A stretch of 64,000 nt of DNA from contig CANLOQ010000001.1 of assembly GCA_947492925.1 (NCBI GenBank), forward strand, positions 558,001 through 622,000. Reading direction: 5' to 3'. The position numbers and the translations under genes are program-made. This document shows, in pieces, positions 35,670-43,406 of the stretch. Position 1 is the stretch's first letter. The number at the start of each line of letters is the position of its first letter. Source of the DNA: an uncultured Sulfitobacter sp. Lineage in GTDB: Bacteria > Pseudomonadota > Alphaproteobacteria > Rhodobacterales > Rhodobacteraceae. Under the pieces are notes generated by a model. It saw only the letters and a list, made by a program, of their open reading frames with translations, had not been told where the DNA came from and made no database searches.

Positions 35670-36395
35670 ATGAAACTTGAAAACATGACATGGTCCGAAG
35701 TTGAAGCGTATCTTGAAGAAAGTCGTGGGATCATTCTGCCCACCGGTTCAATCGAGCAGCACGGTCCGATAGGGTTGATCGGCACGGATGCCATCTGCGC
35801 GCGCGAAATCGCATGGGCTGCAGCAGCGCAGTGCGGTGCCCTTACCGCGCCCGAACTGGCCTATGGCCCGGCCCCGTTCAACATGGGCTTTCCCGGCACC
35901 GTATCGCTCAGCACGCCGGTCTATGCCGCAATGGCGCGTGAGGTCCTGCAATCGCTCGCGCAGCATGGATTTGACCGCATCTATATTCTGAATGGTCACG
36001 GCGCGAACCTTGCCCCTTTGCGGCAGGTCGCTGAAAGTATTAACGCCGACATAATGCTGCGCAGCTGGTGGGATTTCGACGGTGTGAATGCTTTGCGAAA
36101 ATCATGGTACGGCGACTGGGAAGGCATGCATGCCACGCCATCGGAGGTGTCGATCACCCAACACACACACCGGGAAGTCACGATCGAAGGACTGGCACCA
36201 CCTCAAAAGCTCTCCGCCGCATTCATGCAGGCTCATGCGGGTGACAGGCACGGCCCGCCCGATCAGCACCGCCGCGCTTTCCCCGATGGGCGGGTCGGCT
36301 CTCATTCCGCACTGGCACGGCCTGATCACGGGAAACACCTGCTGCACATCGCTGCTCAAGAAGTCGCGGCGGATTATCTTGCCTTTGTTACGTGA
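35670..36395 (+). CDS. Creatininase-family amidohydrolase
   Basis: A 241-residue metal-dependent hydrolase of the creatininase family. Metal ligands and active-site residues are recognisable: GSIEQHGP (E29, H31), GTDA (D40), ILNGHGAN (H110) and HATPSE (E159). The family opens cyclic amides or hydrolyses formamides (creatinine, Fapy deformylation in riboflavin or deazaflavin routes). It is 43 bp from the divergent AhpD-like gene, and its stop abuts the convergent amino-acid ABC permease gene; the neighbouring transporter might bring in its substrate. Confidence 0.88.
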   Translation: MKLENMTWSEVEAYLEESRGIILPTGSIEQHGPIGLIGTDAICAREIAWAAAAQCGALTAPELAYGPAPFNMGFPGTVSLSTPVYAAMAREVLQSLAQHGFDRIYILNGHGANLAPLRQVAESINADIMLRSWWDFDGVNALRKSWYGDWEGMHATPSEVSITQHTHREVTIEGLAPPQKLSAAFMQAHAGDRHGPPDQHRRAFPDGRVGSHSALARPDHGKHLLHIAAQEVAADYLAFVT

Positions 36396-37163
36396 TCAGC
36401 GGCTTTCATCCGCCCCCATCTTTCGCTCAAGCCAGCGCACGAAAAAGCTGATGATGAGCACAAGAACAAGGTACTCAAGGATCAGCAGAGTGTAGATCTC
36501 AAGCGGACGATATTCTGTCACCACAAGCTCGTTTGCGCGCCGCGTCAATTCCTGCATCCCGATCACAGAGGCAAAGGCCGACATTTTGACGATGTAGATG
36601 AACTGATTGGCAAGTGGCGGCAGGATGCGCTTGATCGCTTGCGGCAGGATTACGTAGCGCATCGTCTGGGCATAATTTAAGCCCACAGTCTTGGCCGCCT
36701 CTGTCTGTCCTTTGTTGATCGACTGGATACCGGAGCGATAGATTTCAGCCGTGAATGCGCTGTCGGAAATGGCAAGCGTGATGATCGCCCCCCAAAAAGC
36801 ATCAATGCTGACATTGATACCCATCGATTTCAAAACCACGGGCAAACCGTAGAAGACCCAGAACAACATCGGCAAAAGCGGGATGGCGCGGACGAATTCG
36901 ATGTAGATACGCGAAGGCAAACGGACCCAACGATTCGCTGACATCCCCGGCAACGCCACCACCATCCCGATCACCATCGACATCACCGCTGCAATGACCG
37001 ACAGCAGGATCGTCGCGCCGAAGCCGTTGAGCAGAAAGCGTATATTGTTATAGCCCGACTGTGTGGTCGGATCGATCACATACCAGCCCCATGTACCGGG
37101 TGCTGCGGCGCAACCTGTCAGGACAACAAGGGCAGCAAGGGCGATGGTAGTCTTGCGGTTCAT
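36396..37163 (-). CDS. Polar amino-acid ABC transporter permease with N-terminal lipobox
   Basis: HisM/GlnP-type inner-membrane permease (255 aa) with the coupling loop (EAAKTVGLNYAQTMRYVILPQA) and five or more helices. Unusually, the N-terminus reads like a lipoprotein signal (NRKTTIALAALVVLTGCAAAP, with an LTGC lipobox) before the family helices begin. ATG 37163 is chosen; ATG 37169 is two codons earlier and lies one base after the ATPase stop. It is the only permease in this cluster, so it probably forms a homodimer. The substrate is unknown. Confidence 0.88.
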   Translation of the reverse strand: MNRKTTIALAALVVLTGCAAAPGTWGWYVIDPTTQSGYNNIRFLLNGFGATILLSVIAAVMSMVIGMVVALPGMSANRWVRLPSRIYIEFVRAIPLLPMLFWVFYGLPVVLKSMGINVSIDAFWGAIITLAISDSAFTAEIYRSGIQSINKGQTEAAKTVGLNYAQTMRYVILPQAIKRILPPLANQFIYIVKMSAFASVIGMQELTRRANELVVTEYRPLEIYTLLILEYLVLVLIISFFVRWLERKMGADESR

Positions 37164-37170
37164 ACCCATC

Positions 37171-37914
37171 TCAATGCTGCAAAATTTGGCTGAGAAACTG
37201 GCGGCACCGCTCGGACTTGGGCGCGTCAAAGAACACATCCGGCGGTCCGGTCTCGATCACTTCGCCGTGGTCCATAAAGATCATTCTGTCCGCCGCACGA
37301 CGGGCAAAACCCATCTCGTGCGTGACGCAAATCATGGTCATACCGTCCTGTGCCAGATCGACAATCACGTCCAGAACTTCTGATATCATCTCAGGGTCCA
37401 GCGCCGAGGTAGGTTCGTCAAACAACATGATTTTCGGCTCCATGCACAACGAACGCGCAATCGCAACGCGCTGCTGCTGGCCACCCGACAGTTCGCTGGG
37501 CTTTTTGTGGGCCTGATCGGGGATGCGGACGCGTTCAAGATAGCGCATCGCGCGCTCTTCCGCTTCTTTGCGCGAAAGGCCCCGCGCCTTGATCGGTCCC
37601 AAAGTCAGGTTTTGCATGATCGTCAGGTGCGGAAACAGGTTGAACTGTTGAAAAACCATGCCAACTTCAGACCGGATGCTCTCTACCGATCTGGCATCGG
37701 TCATCGCAATTCCGTCGACCACGATGGTGCCGCTGTCGTGTTGCTCAAGCGAATTGACGCACCGGATCAGGGTCGATTTTCCAGAACCCGAAGGACCGCA
37801 AACCACAATCCGCTCTCCGTGCGCAACAGTCAGGTCAATGTCCTTGAGCGCATGAAAAGGCCCGTACCATTTGTTAAGGTCAGATATTTCAATCGCGTTG
37901 CCGTGAACGGACAT
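37171..37914 (-). CDS. Polar amino-acid ABC transporter ATP-binding protein (GlnQ/AapP type)
   Basis: ATPase (247 aa) with intact Walker A GPSGSGKST (40-48), Q-loop FQQFNLFPHLT, signature LSGGQQQR, Walker B IMLFDEPTSALD and H-loop VTHE. GlnQ-like features include the DHGEVIETGPPDVFFDAPKSER tail. ATG 37914 has AAGGA seven bases upstream, so the longer frame to 37941 is rejected. Directly followed by the permease; the binding protein is divergent, 115 bp away. Confidence 0.93.
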   Translation of the reverse strand: MSVHGNAIEISDLNKWYGPFHALKDIDLTVAHGERIVVCGPSGSGKSTLIRCVNSLEQHDSGTIVVDGIAMTDARSVESIRSEVGMVFQQFNLFPHLTIMQNLTLGPIKARGLSRKEAEERAMRYLERVRIPDQAHKKPSELSGGQQQRVAIARSLCMEPKIMLFDEPTSALDPEMISEVLDVIVDLAQDGMTMICVTHEMGFARRAADRMIFMDHGEVIETGPPDVFFDAPKSERCRQFLSQILQH

Positions 37915-38029
37915 GGGCCGATCCTTGATATTTTCACGCAAGCCATTAACACTGGAACCTCAAACAATTGCCATACATAAACGGCCCCGCCCAAGGATAT
38001 CTCCAGGCGGTCCGCAACTGGAGAAAACA

Positions 38030-38806
38030 ATGCAAGTAATAAAGAAGCTAGGCCTGATGATGGCCTTTGTGATGGCGCTTGTCGCCGGACCGGTCAGCGC
38101 GCAATCGGCGCTGAACGATATCCTGAGCAACGGTGTTCTGAAGGTTGGCACAACTGGCGACTGGAACCCGATGTCTGTGCGCGATCCGGCAACGAACGCC
38201 TACAAGGGCTATGATGTGGACGTCATGACACAACTGGCTGCCGATCTTGGTGTAGAGCTTGAATTCGTGCCGACCGACTGGAAAACGCTGGTTAATGGTG
38301 TTGTTGCAGGTAATTACCATATCACCGGCTCCGCCTCGATCAGCCCGCCTCGCCTGAAAGCGGCAGGCTATTCATCCAGCTATATTTCCGTCGAAATCCT
38401 GCCATTCACGACAAGCGATAAGGCAGACCGTTTTGACGGATGGGATTCGATCAATGTGGCCGAAACCAAGGTTGCAACGACACTTGGCACCACGTTTGAA
38501 AAAAGCGTGCGCGAGTGGTTCCCCAACGCCGAGATTGTTGTGGTCGAAGCACCTGCGCGCGGGTTTCAGGAAGTTCTGTCAGGCCGGGCAGATGTGTTCA
38601 TTACCTCGAACATCGAAGGGTCCACCCTGTTGGAAAAGTTCCCGAACCTAAGCGCGATCGACGTGGCAGAAGCCCGCACGCCTACCCCGATTGCCATGTT
38701 GATGCCGCAGGCTGATCAAGTTTGGATCAACTACGTCAACAGCTGGATCGAGCTGAAGAAAACGCAAGGTTTCTTTGAAACAACCGCGGCGAAATGGGGT
38801 CTCTGA
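38030..38806 (+). CDS. Amino-acid ABC transporter substrate-binding protein (family 3)
   Basis: Periplasmic binding protein (258 aa) with a signal peptide (ALVAGPVSAQSA) and the SBP_bac_3 core: VLKVGTTGDWNPMS, YKGYDVDVMTQLAADLGVELEFV and ISPPRLKAAGYSSSY. The ATG has GGAGAAAA upstream. Divergent from its permease/ATPase genes, with the shared control region in 37915-38029. It resembles binding proteins for polar amino acids or cyclohexadienyl-type acids, and the precise ligand cannot be read. Confidence 0.9.
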   Translation: MQVIKKLGLMMAFVMALVAGPVSAQSALNDILSNGVLKVGTTGDWNPMSVRDPATNAYKGYDVDVMTQLAADLGVELEFVPTDWKTLVNGVVAGNYHITGSASISPPRLKAAGYSSSYISVEILPFTTSDKADRFDGWDSINVAETKVATTLGTTFEKSVREWFPNAEIVVVEAPARGFQEVLSGRADVFITSNIEGSTLLEKFPNLSAIDVAEARTPTPIAMLMPQADQVWINYVNSWIELKKTQGFFETTAAKWGL

Positions 38807-38840
38807 CAGATCTGACCGGTAAAAACAGCTGAAAACACTG

Positions 38841-38875
38841 ACCGCGGCGCTGAGGACCAGACGTCGCGGTTTTTT
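38841..38875 (+). terminator. Intrinsic terminator after the amino-acid binding protein
   Basis: ACCGCGGCG (38841-38849) pairs with CGTCGCGGT (38862-38870), including one G-U pair, across a 12-nt loop and is followed by a run of six T (38870-38875). It ends the binding-protein transcript before the amidohydrolase gene. Confidence 0.85.
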
Positions 38876-38893
38876 CATTCAGGCACCCCCATT

Positions 38894-39934
38894 ATGGACC
38901 CCATCACGCCAAAAGACCCACGCCGCATCGACATGCATTCGCATTACTATGGCGGTGGACTGGTGGAGATGCTTGAGGCGCGCCGAACACGCCCCTACCT
39001 GCGCCAACGCCCGGATGGGGTGACAGTAATGGTGGCGATGAACGGCGAGTTTCCGTTTACAGATGCCTATCACGATCATCGCGTGGGTCTGGCCCAGATG
39101 AAGGCAACAGGCTTGACGCATCGCTTGTGAACCTTTCCCGGTGCCTTGGGTATTGATCTTTTGCCGGCAAGTGAGGTCGCCGGTGCCATCTTCGCTTACA
39201 ATGACCACCTTGCGGTGCTATCCGCACGCACTCACGGTACGCTCATCGGTCTGGCGGGTGTCCCTCTGGACGATATTGACATGGCCTGCGCTGAAGTTCG
39301 CCGCATTCGCGGTGATCTTGGGTTGCCGGGGATCATCCTGCCATCAAACTACTTCAACAACATTCAGGACATTGAGGCCGTGCGGCCCTTGCTTGCAGCG
39401 GCGGATGAATTCGGTTGCCACATCATGCTGCACCCCGGCCTGCGCGTGGGCGAGGAACCGCCCGAACGGCCCAAAGATCACATGCAATACCGTCTGTCTG
39501 CTGTTGATCTGCAATCAAGCGCGTCGCAGGTGGCTTTGACCGTGGTTCTGTCCGACATCCTTGATCACTATCCAAGGGTCAGTTTTCAAATCGTTAATCT
39601 GGGTGGGACACTGCCGTTCATCATTGAACGTATCGAAAGAATCGCGCGACATCGCAACCCGGATGCGCCTTTCCCAACCGAGCGTCTGCGCCATCTTTGG
39701 TACGATTGCGCGTCTCGTGGCCCCCGCGCTCTGGAAGCGGCAGTAAAGCTATTCGGCGCGGACCGGATCATGCTGGGATCAGATTATCCGATTTTCAAAG
39801 ACGACCCCTACTCCCACGCTGTTGTTCCGGCGGACCTGACAGCGGATGAAAAGGGGCAGGTCACCTTTCGCACCGCTACAGATCTCTTTGCCCGCCTTGA
39901 GGCGCTGCGCAATGAGGGGCCACAGACAAGCTGA
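38894..39934 (+). pseudogene. Amidohydrolase (ACMSD-like family) interrupted by an in-frame TGA
   Basis: Two open segments in the same frame, 38894-39127 and 39131-39934, are split only by TGA at 39128-39130 (codon 79). Together they give a normal amidohydrolase-2 protein of about 345 residues: the metal motif DMHSH (H15, H17) is in the first part, and LHPGLR, the GGTLPF stretch and GSDYPIF with the catalytic Asp are in the second. The family includes aminocarboxymuconate-semialdehyde decarboxylase. The second part alone lacks the metal HxH. No frameshift is needed, so a recent nonsense mutation, a sequencing error or read-through are all possible. Confidence 0.8.
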
Positions 39935-39978
39935 GAACGGTTTTCCCACGCTATTCGTCAGCGTTATCAAGATACAGT

Positions 39979-40755
39979 TCACCCCACACGCCCACGCGGA
40001 AATGGCCTTTCGATCACATCAAAGTCAGCGGATTCCTCAACCGGTTCTCCTTTGATCCATTTGGCACCGTGGGGATGCCCTGGCATCGGACTACCCATCT
40101 TCTTGACCAGCGCCCGATACCGATAACCTACAGTCGCGGTGTTGCAGACATGCCTGCCGGTCTCCATCGTATAGATGGCACAGCCAGTGCCCTGTGGCCG
40201 CAGCTCAAACCCCCGCTTGCGCAGCCGTACTGTCAGCGTAGGCCAGTCGTGGCTGGTCTTGAACACCGGCTCAAGACTGCGTTGCAAGCGCCCCTTCACG
40301 GTTGAAGGCAAGGGGCGCGGCGCGGGTGGATCAGTCTTGCGATGCTCTGACGTGGATTGTGGATGGTCGGTCATTGGGCCGCCGAAACGCTTGGCAAGTG
40401 TGTGATAGGGAAAACCCAGATCAGATGACTTACCCACCCGCGTCCCGCAGGATGATTTGTACAGGCAAACCCCGTCACCGGCTGGGCGCAGTTCGTACCC
40501 GTGAGCGGACAGCCGCGCGGCCAAATCGCCCCACCCTTCCGCCTCTGCCATATCCCAGGCAAGAAGCGTCTTAAGGGCAGCAAGCAGCGCGTCATCCGCA
40601 GGGTAAGCGCCCGCCGGATTTAGGCGGCGGCTCACTTCTTTTGCCAGTAACTGGCGCACAAGATGGCCAATGGTAACGTCCTGTGCTGCGGCAACCGAAC
40701 CTGCATCGGTCAATAGTTTTCGAGGCAATTTCAGAGTAACGGTTTCATGTGTCAT
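39979..40755 (-). CDS. Hypothetical ribbon-helix-helix protein with a duplicated domain
   Basis: A 258-residue protein, not recognised as a named family. The N-terminus (ETVTLKLPRKLLTDAGSVAAAQDVTIGHLVRQLL) looks like a ribbon-helix-helix DNA-binding segment. Two copies of a roughly 55-residue module follow: WGDLAARLSAHGYELRPAGD...GGPMTDHP and WPTLTVRLRKRGFELRPQGT...GSPMPGHP. The module's RLxxxGxELRPxGxGxxxY pattern is reminiscent of C-terminal domains of plasmid relaxases. No plasmid genes adjoin it. A DNA-binding role is inferred only from the N-terminus. Confidence 0.7.
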   Translation of the reverse strand: MTHETVTLKLPRKLLTDAGSVAAAQDVTIGHLVRQLLAKEVSRRLNPAGAYPADDALLAALKTLLAWDMAEAEGWGDLAARLSAHGYELRPAGDGVCLYKSSCGTRVGKSSDLGFPYHTLAKRFGGPMTDHPQSTSEHRKTDPPAPRPLPSTVKGRLQRSLEPVFKTSHDWPTLTVRLRKRGFELRPQGTGCAIYTMETGRHVCNTATVGYRYRALVKKMGSPMPGHPHGAKWIKGEPVEESADFDVIERPFPRGRVG

Positions 40756-40790
40756 GCCATCAGGCTGACTGCGAATCGGTTAATGCTGCG

Positions 40791-41102
40791 TTAAAACCGC
40801 TCCGCGCGCAGAACAACGCAATCGGTGACCGTAACAACGCCGATATGCCGTTCAACTACAGCAAAGGCTCCTTCCAGCAGGTCATCCAACCTGTCGGGCC
40901 GAATGATACAAACCACCTGCACCATACCTGACGCGCGACTGATCTGGCCCGCGCGGCTCCAGGCACCCGAGCGGCCAGACCCGCCCAGCACCGGCAGCAC
41001 AGTATAACCGGTCACCCCGGATTTTTTCAGCGCATCGGTCAGGCGCGATTCCATGACCGCCTCTATGGTAATTTCCACACGTTTCGCTTGATGCGTTTGC
41101 AT
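40791..41102 (-). CDS. sbtB: PII-like regulator of the bicarbonate transporter (SbtB-like)
   Basis: A 103-residue protein with the PII ferredoxin-like pattern: KRVEITIEAVMESRLTDALKKSGVTGYTVLPVLGGSGRSG and then VQVVCIIRPDRLDDLLEGAFAVVERHIGVVTVTDCVVL. In cyanobacteria SbtB binds adenine nucleotides and gates SbtA. ATG 41102 has GGAGG eight bases upstream, inside the sbtA 3' end; the frame to 41117 is rejected. Immediate linkage to sbtA and carbonic anhydrase supports the call. Confidence 0.88.
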   Translation of the reverse strand: MQTHQAKRVEITIEAVMESRLTDALKKSGVTGYTVLPVLGGSGRSGAWSRAGQISRASGMVQVVCIIRPDRLDDLLEGAFAVVERHIGVVTVTDCVVLRAERF

Positions 41103-41106
41103 TCGA

Positions 41107-42087
41107 TCAGCCTCCATTCACTGTCTGTGCCAACGCCAGGTACAACGGAATGCCAAGCGTCAGGTTAAACGGAAATGTTACGCCCAAGGACAGCGTGAGA
41201 TAGAGCGACGGGTTTGCCTCGGGCAGGGCTACACGCATCGCGGCAGGCACGGCGATATAGGACGCAGAGGCCGACAACACCATCATCAGCGCGACACCAC
41301 CTGTCGACAACCCAAGCGCCATACCAAAGCCCAGACCACAGACCGACCCGATCAATGGCATGATCACACCAAAAGCCAGAACACCCGGTCGCATGATCCG
41401 GCCACCTTCGCGCAAGCCCCGGCCCGCGACCAGCCCCATGTCCAGCAGGAACAGGCACAAAACCCCTTGGAAAGGGCTAACGATAAAGGGCGCGATATCC
41501 GCCAGCCCTTCTTTGCCCGTGGCCCATCCAATAAAGAATGACCCGACAAGCAGCACAATCGACCCGTTCAACATAATCTCACGCAAAAGGTTCGGCTCCA
41601 TCTTGCGGGCGCCATCGCCACCGCGCGCCACAAGCCAAAGCGCCGACAGGATAGCGGGCGCTTCCATCGCTGCGGCGACCGCAACCATATAGCCTTCGGC
41701 CGCCAATCCCTGACTTTCAAGCACCGAAGTCGCGGCAACGAAGGTCACGATTGAGATTGAGCCATAATGCGCCGCCACGGCCGCTGCATCCAGCGTATCA
41801 ATCCGGGTCATGACCCGCAGCAGCGCAAAGGCGATCAGCGGAAGCACAAAAGAAAGAGTGATACCAGCCAGCAAAGCCAGCCCTAGCCTCCCGTCGATCC
41901 CGTGATCCGCAACGCTGACCCCGCCTTTGAAGCCGATGGCAAACAACAGGTAGATCGACATACCTTTGGCCACAGCCTCTGGAATACTCAGATCGGACCG
42001 GGCAAGTGATGCGGCCACGCCGAGCGCAAAAGACAGGATGATCGGCGAAATCAGGTTTTCCGCCGCGAGGCCAAGCAGTTGATCCAT
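41107..42087 (-). CDS. sbtA: Sodium-dependent bicarbonate transporter (SbtA)
   Basis: A 326-residue inner-membrane protein with about ten helices in two inverted halves, typical of SbtA (formerly DUF897). Characteristic stretches are SIYLLFAIGFKGGV, AAHYGSISIVTFVAA, VCGLGFGMALGLSTGGVALMMVLSASASYIAVPAAMR and VTFPFNLTLGIPLY. AAGGA precedes ATG 42087. It imports HCO3- with Na+. It lies 9 bp after the carbonic anhydrase gene and 4 bp before sbtB, forming a compact operon. Confidence 0.92.
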   Translation of the reverse strand: MDQLLGLAAENLISPIILSFALGVAASLARSDLSIPEAVAKGMSIYLLFAIGFKGGVSVADHGIDGRLGLALLAGITLSFVLPLIAFALLRVMTRIDTLDAAAVAAHYGSISIVTFVAATSVLESQGLAAEGYMVAVAAAMEAPAILSALWLVARGGDGARKMEPNLLREIMLNGSIVLLVGSFFIGWATGKEGLADIAPFIVSPFQGVLCLFLLDMGLVAGRGLREGGRIMRPGVLAFGVIMPLIGSVCGLGFGMALGLSTGGVALMMVLSASASYIAVPAAMRVALPEANPSLYLTLSLGVTFPFNLTLGIPLYLALAQTVNGG

Positions 42088-42096
42088 CAGGGTTCC

Positions 42097-42747
42097 TTAC
42101 ACAGGGTGAAAGCTGTTGTCCTGCGGGTTGTAGTGTTCAAGCCCGCCTTCACCAATGTCATTCCACAGACCATGAAGGGTCAGCGTGCCAGCGGTGACCG
42201 CCTCCTCGATCCAAGGGAAGGTCATGAGGTTTTCAAGCGAGGTCACAATCGCTTCTTTCTCCATCGCGTGCTGCTGGGCTTCGGCATCAGAGATGTCAGC
42301 CACACGTTCAAAACGCGGCCGCAGGATATCCATCCAACGCCCCACAAAGCTGCCCTTTTCCTCTAGCTCGGGTGCCGCGCCCTTGCACATGTCGATGCAT
42401 CCCTTGATGCCACCACAGCCAGAATGGCCCATGACCATCAGGTTGCTCACTTTCAGCACCCGCACCGCGTATTCCACTGCCGCAGAGGTACCGTGATGAT
42501 CACCGTCGGGCTGAAACGGTGGCACCAGGTTGGCAATGTTGCGGTGAATGAACAATTCCCCCTGATCGGCCCCAAACATCGGGATCACGTTCACCCGGCT
42601 GTCGCAGCAGGCTATTACCATTGCACGGGGATGTTGACCATCGTTGGCCAACCGCTTGTAAAATGACTTGTTGTCCGCATATCCGGTCGCCTTCCAACCG
42701 TGATAGCGCTGCACCAGATAATTTGGCAGGGGCCGTACCCTATACAT
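42097..42747 (-). CDS. Beta-class carbonic anhydrase
   Basis: A 216-residue zinc enzyme interconverting CO2 and bicarbonate. Zinc ligands and catalytic dyad are present: ACCDSRV (C48, D49, R51) and MGHSGCGG (H108, C111), plus FIHRNIANLVPP. The start at ATG 42747 (GGA eleven bases upstream) gives the usual family length; the longer frame to 42834 is rejected. First gene of an operon with sbtA and sbtB, so it probably equilibrates imported bicarbonate with CO2 for carboxylases in this heterotroph. Confidence 0.93.
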   Translation of the reverse strand: MYRVRPLPNYLVQRYHGWKATGYADNKSFYKRLANDGQHPRAMVIACCDSRVNVIPMFGADQGELFIHRNIANLVPPFQPDGDHHGTSAAVEYAVRVLKVSNLMVMGHSGCGGIKGCIDMCKGAAPELEEKGSFVGRWMDILRPRFERVADISDAEAQQHAMEKEAIVTSLENLMTFPWIEEAVTAGTLTLHGLWNDIGEGGLEHYNPQDNSFHPV

Positions 42748-42897
42748 CTTTTGCCGTATCCTTTGTTTCTGTCGCGCAGGGGTATCGCAAATTTTCCGTG
42801 GTTTCGAGAGAAAAGGCACAACCGCCTCAACCATTTCATCATCTTCTGGGGTCAGTTTGCCCGTCAGCCGTGGGGGCTGATGGAAGGGTGAACATCA

Positions 42898-43275
42898 ATG
42901 CAGGTTCTGCAAATCAAACCGGTCGAACGAGTGAACGTGGATCAAGATCGTCTTGGCGCGCTCTATTCCCAGCTGGGAGAGGCCAACGCCGAAGACGTGG
43001 TCTGCCGTGCGCTGGAGGAACTGGCGCTTCGTCTGTCGCACACAGAAACTCTGTTTAGTGAGCAATGCTGGTCGGATCTGCGCAAGAACACGCGGTCTCT
43101 CATTGCGATTGCCGATCAGATCGGAATGCAGGCGTTAAGTCACGTGGCAAGCGATGTCACACTGTGCATCGACAGGGGAGATCAGGTGGCCGTTGCCGCA
43201 ACCCTGTCAAGATTGCTGCGCATCGGTGAACGATCGCTCACAGCGGTATGGAATATTCAGGACCTCCCCGTTTGA
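42898..43275 (+). CDS. Hypothetical, HPt-like four-helix protein
   Basis: A 125-residue acidic/hydrophobic helical protein. Its layout (LRKNTRSLIAIADQIGMQALSHVASDV, then ATLSRLLRIGERSL) resembles a histidine phosphotransfer domain, but the position of the phospho-accepting His appears to be Asn (in RKNTRS), so it may not relay phosphate. GAAGG lies upstream of ATG 42898. Divergent from carbonic anhydrase, with a 150-bp gap. The HPt resemblance is weak; function unknown. Confidence 0.65.
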   Translation: MQVLQIKPVERVNVDQDRLGALYSQLGEANAEDVVCRALEELALRLSHTETLFSEQCWSDLRKNTRSLIAIADQIGMQALSHVASDVTLCIDRGDQVAVAATLSRLLRIGERSLTAVWNIQDLPV

Positions 43276-43406
43276 CCGGGCAGGGCCACATCGGACCTCT
43301 TCCCGATGAATCACCAAATTTGCACAAAATCATTTGGCATTGGGGTGTCATTTGCCGGTCTGTGTCCTAGGCTGCCATCCAAAGATGACAAACCACAGGT
43401 GCCCAC

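Noticed and set aside
39128-39130. TGA as a selenocysteine codon in the amidohydrolase
   Set aside because: No known selenocysteine position in this family and no convincing hairpin directly after the codon; a nonsense mutation or sequence error is simpler.
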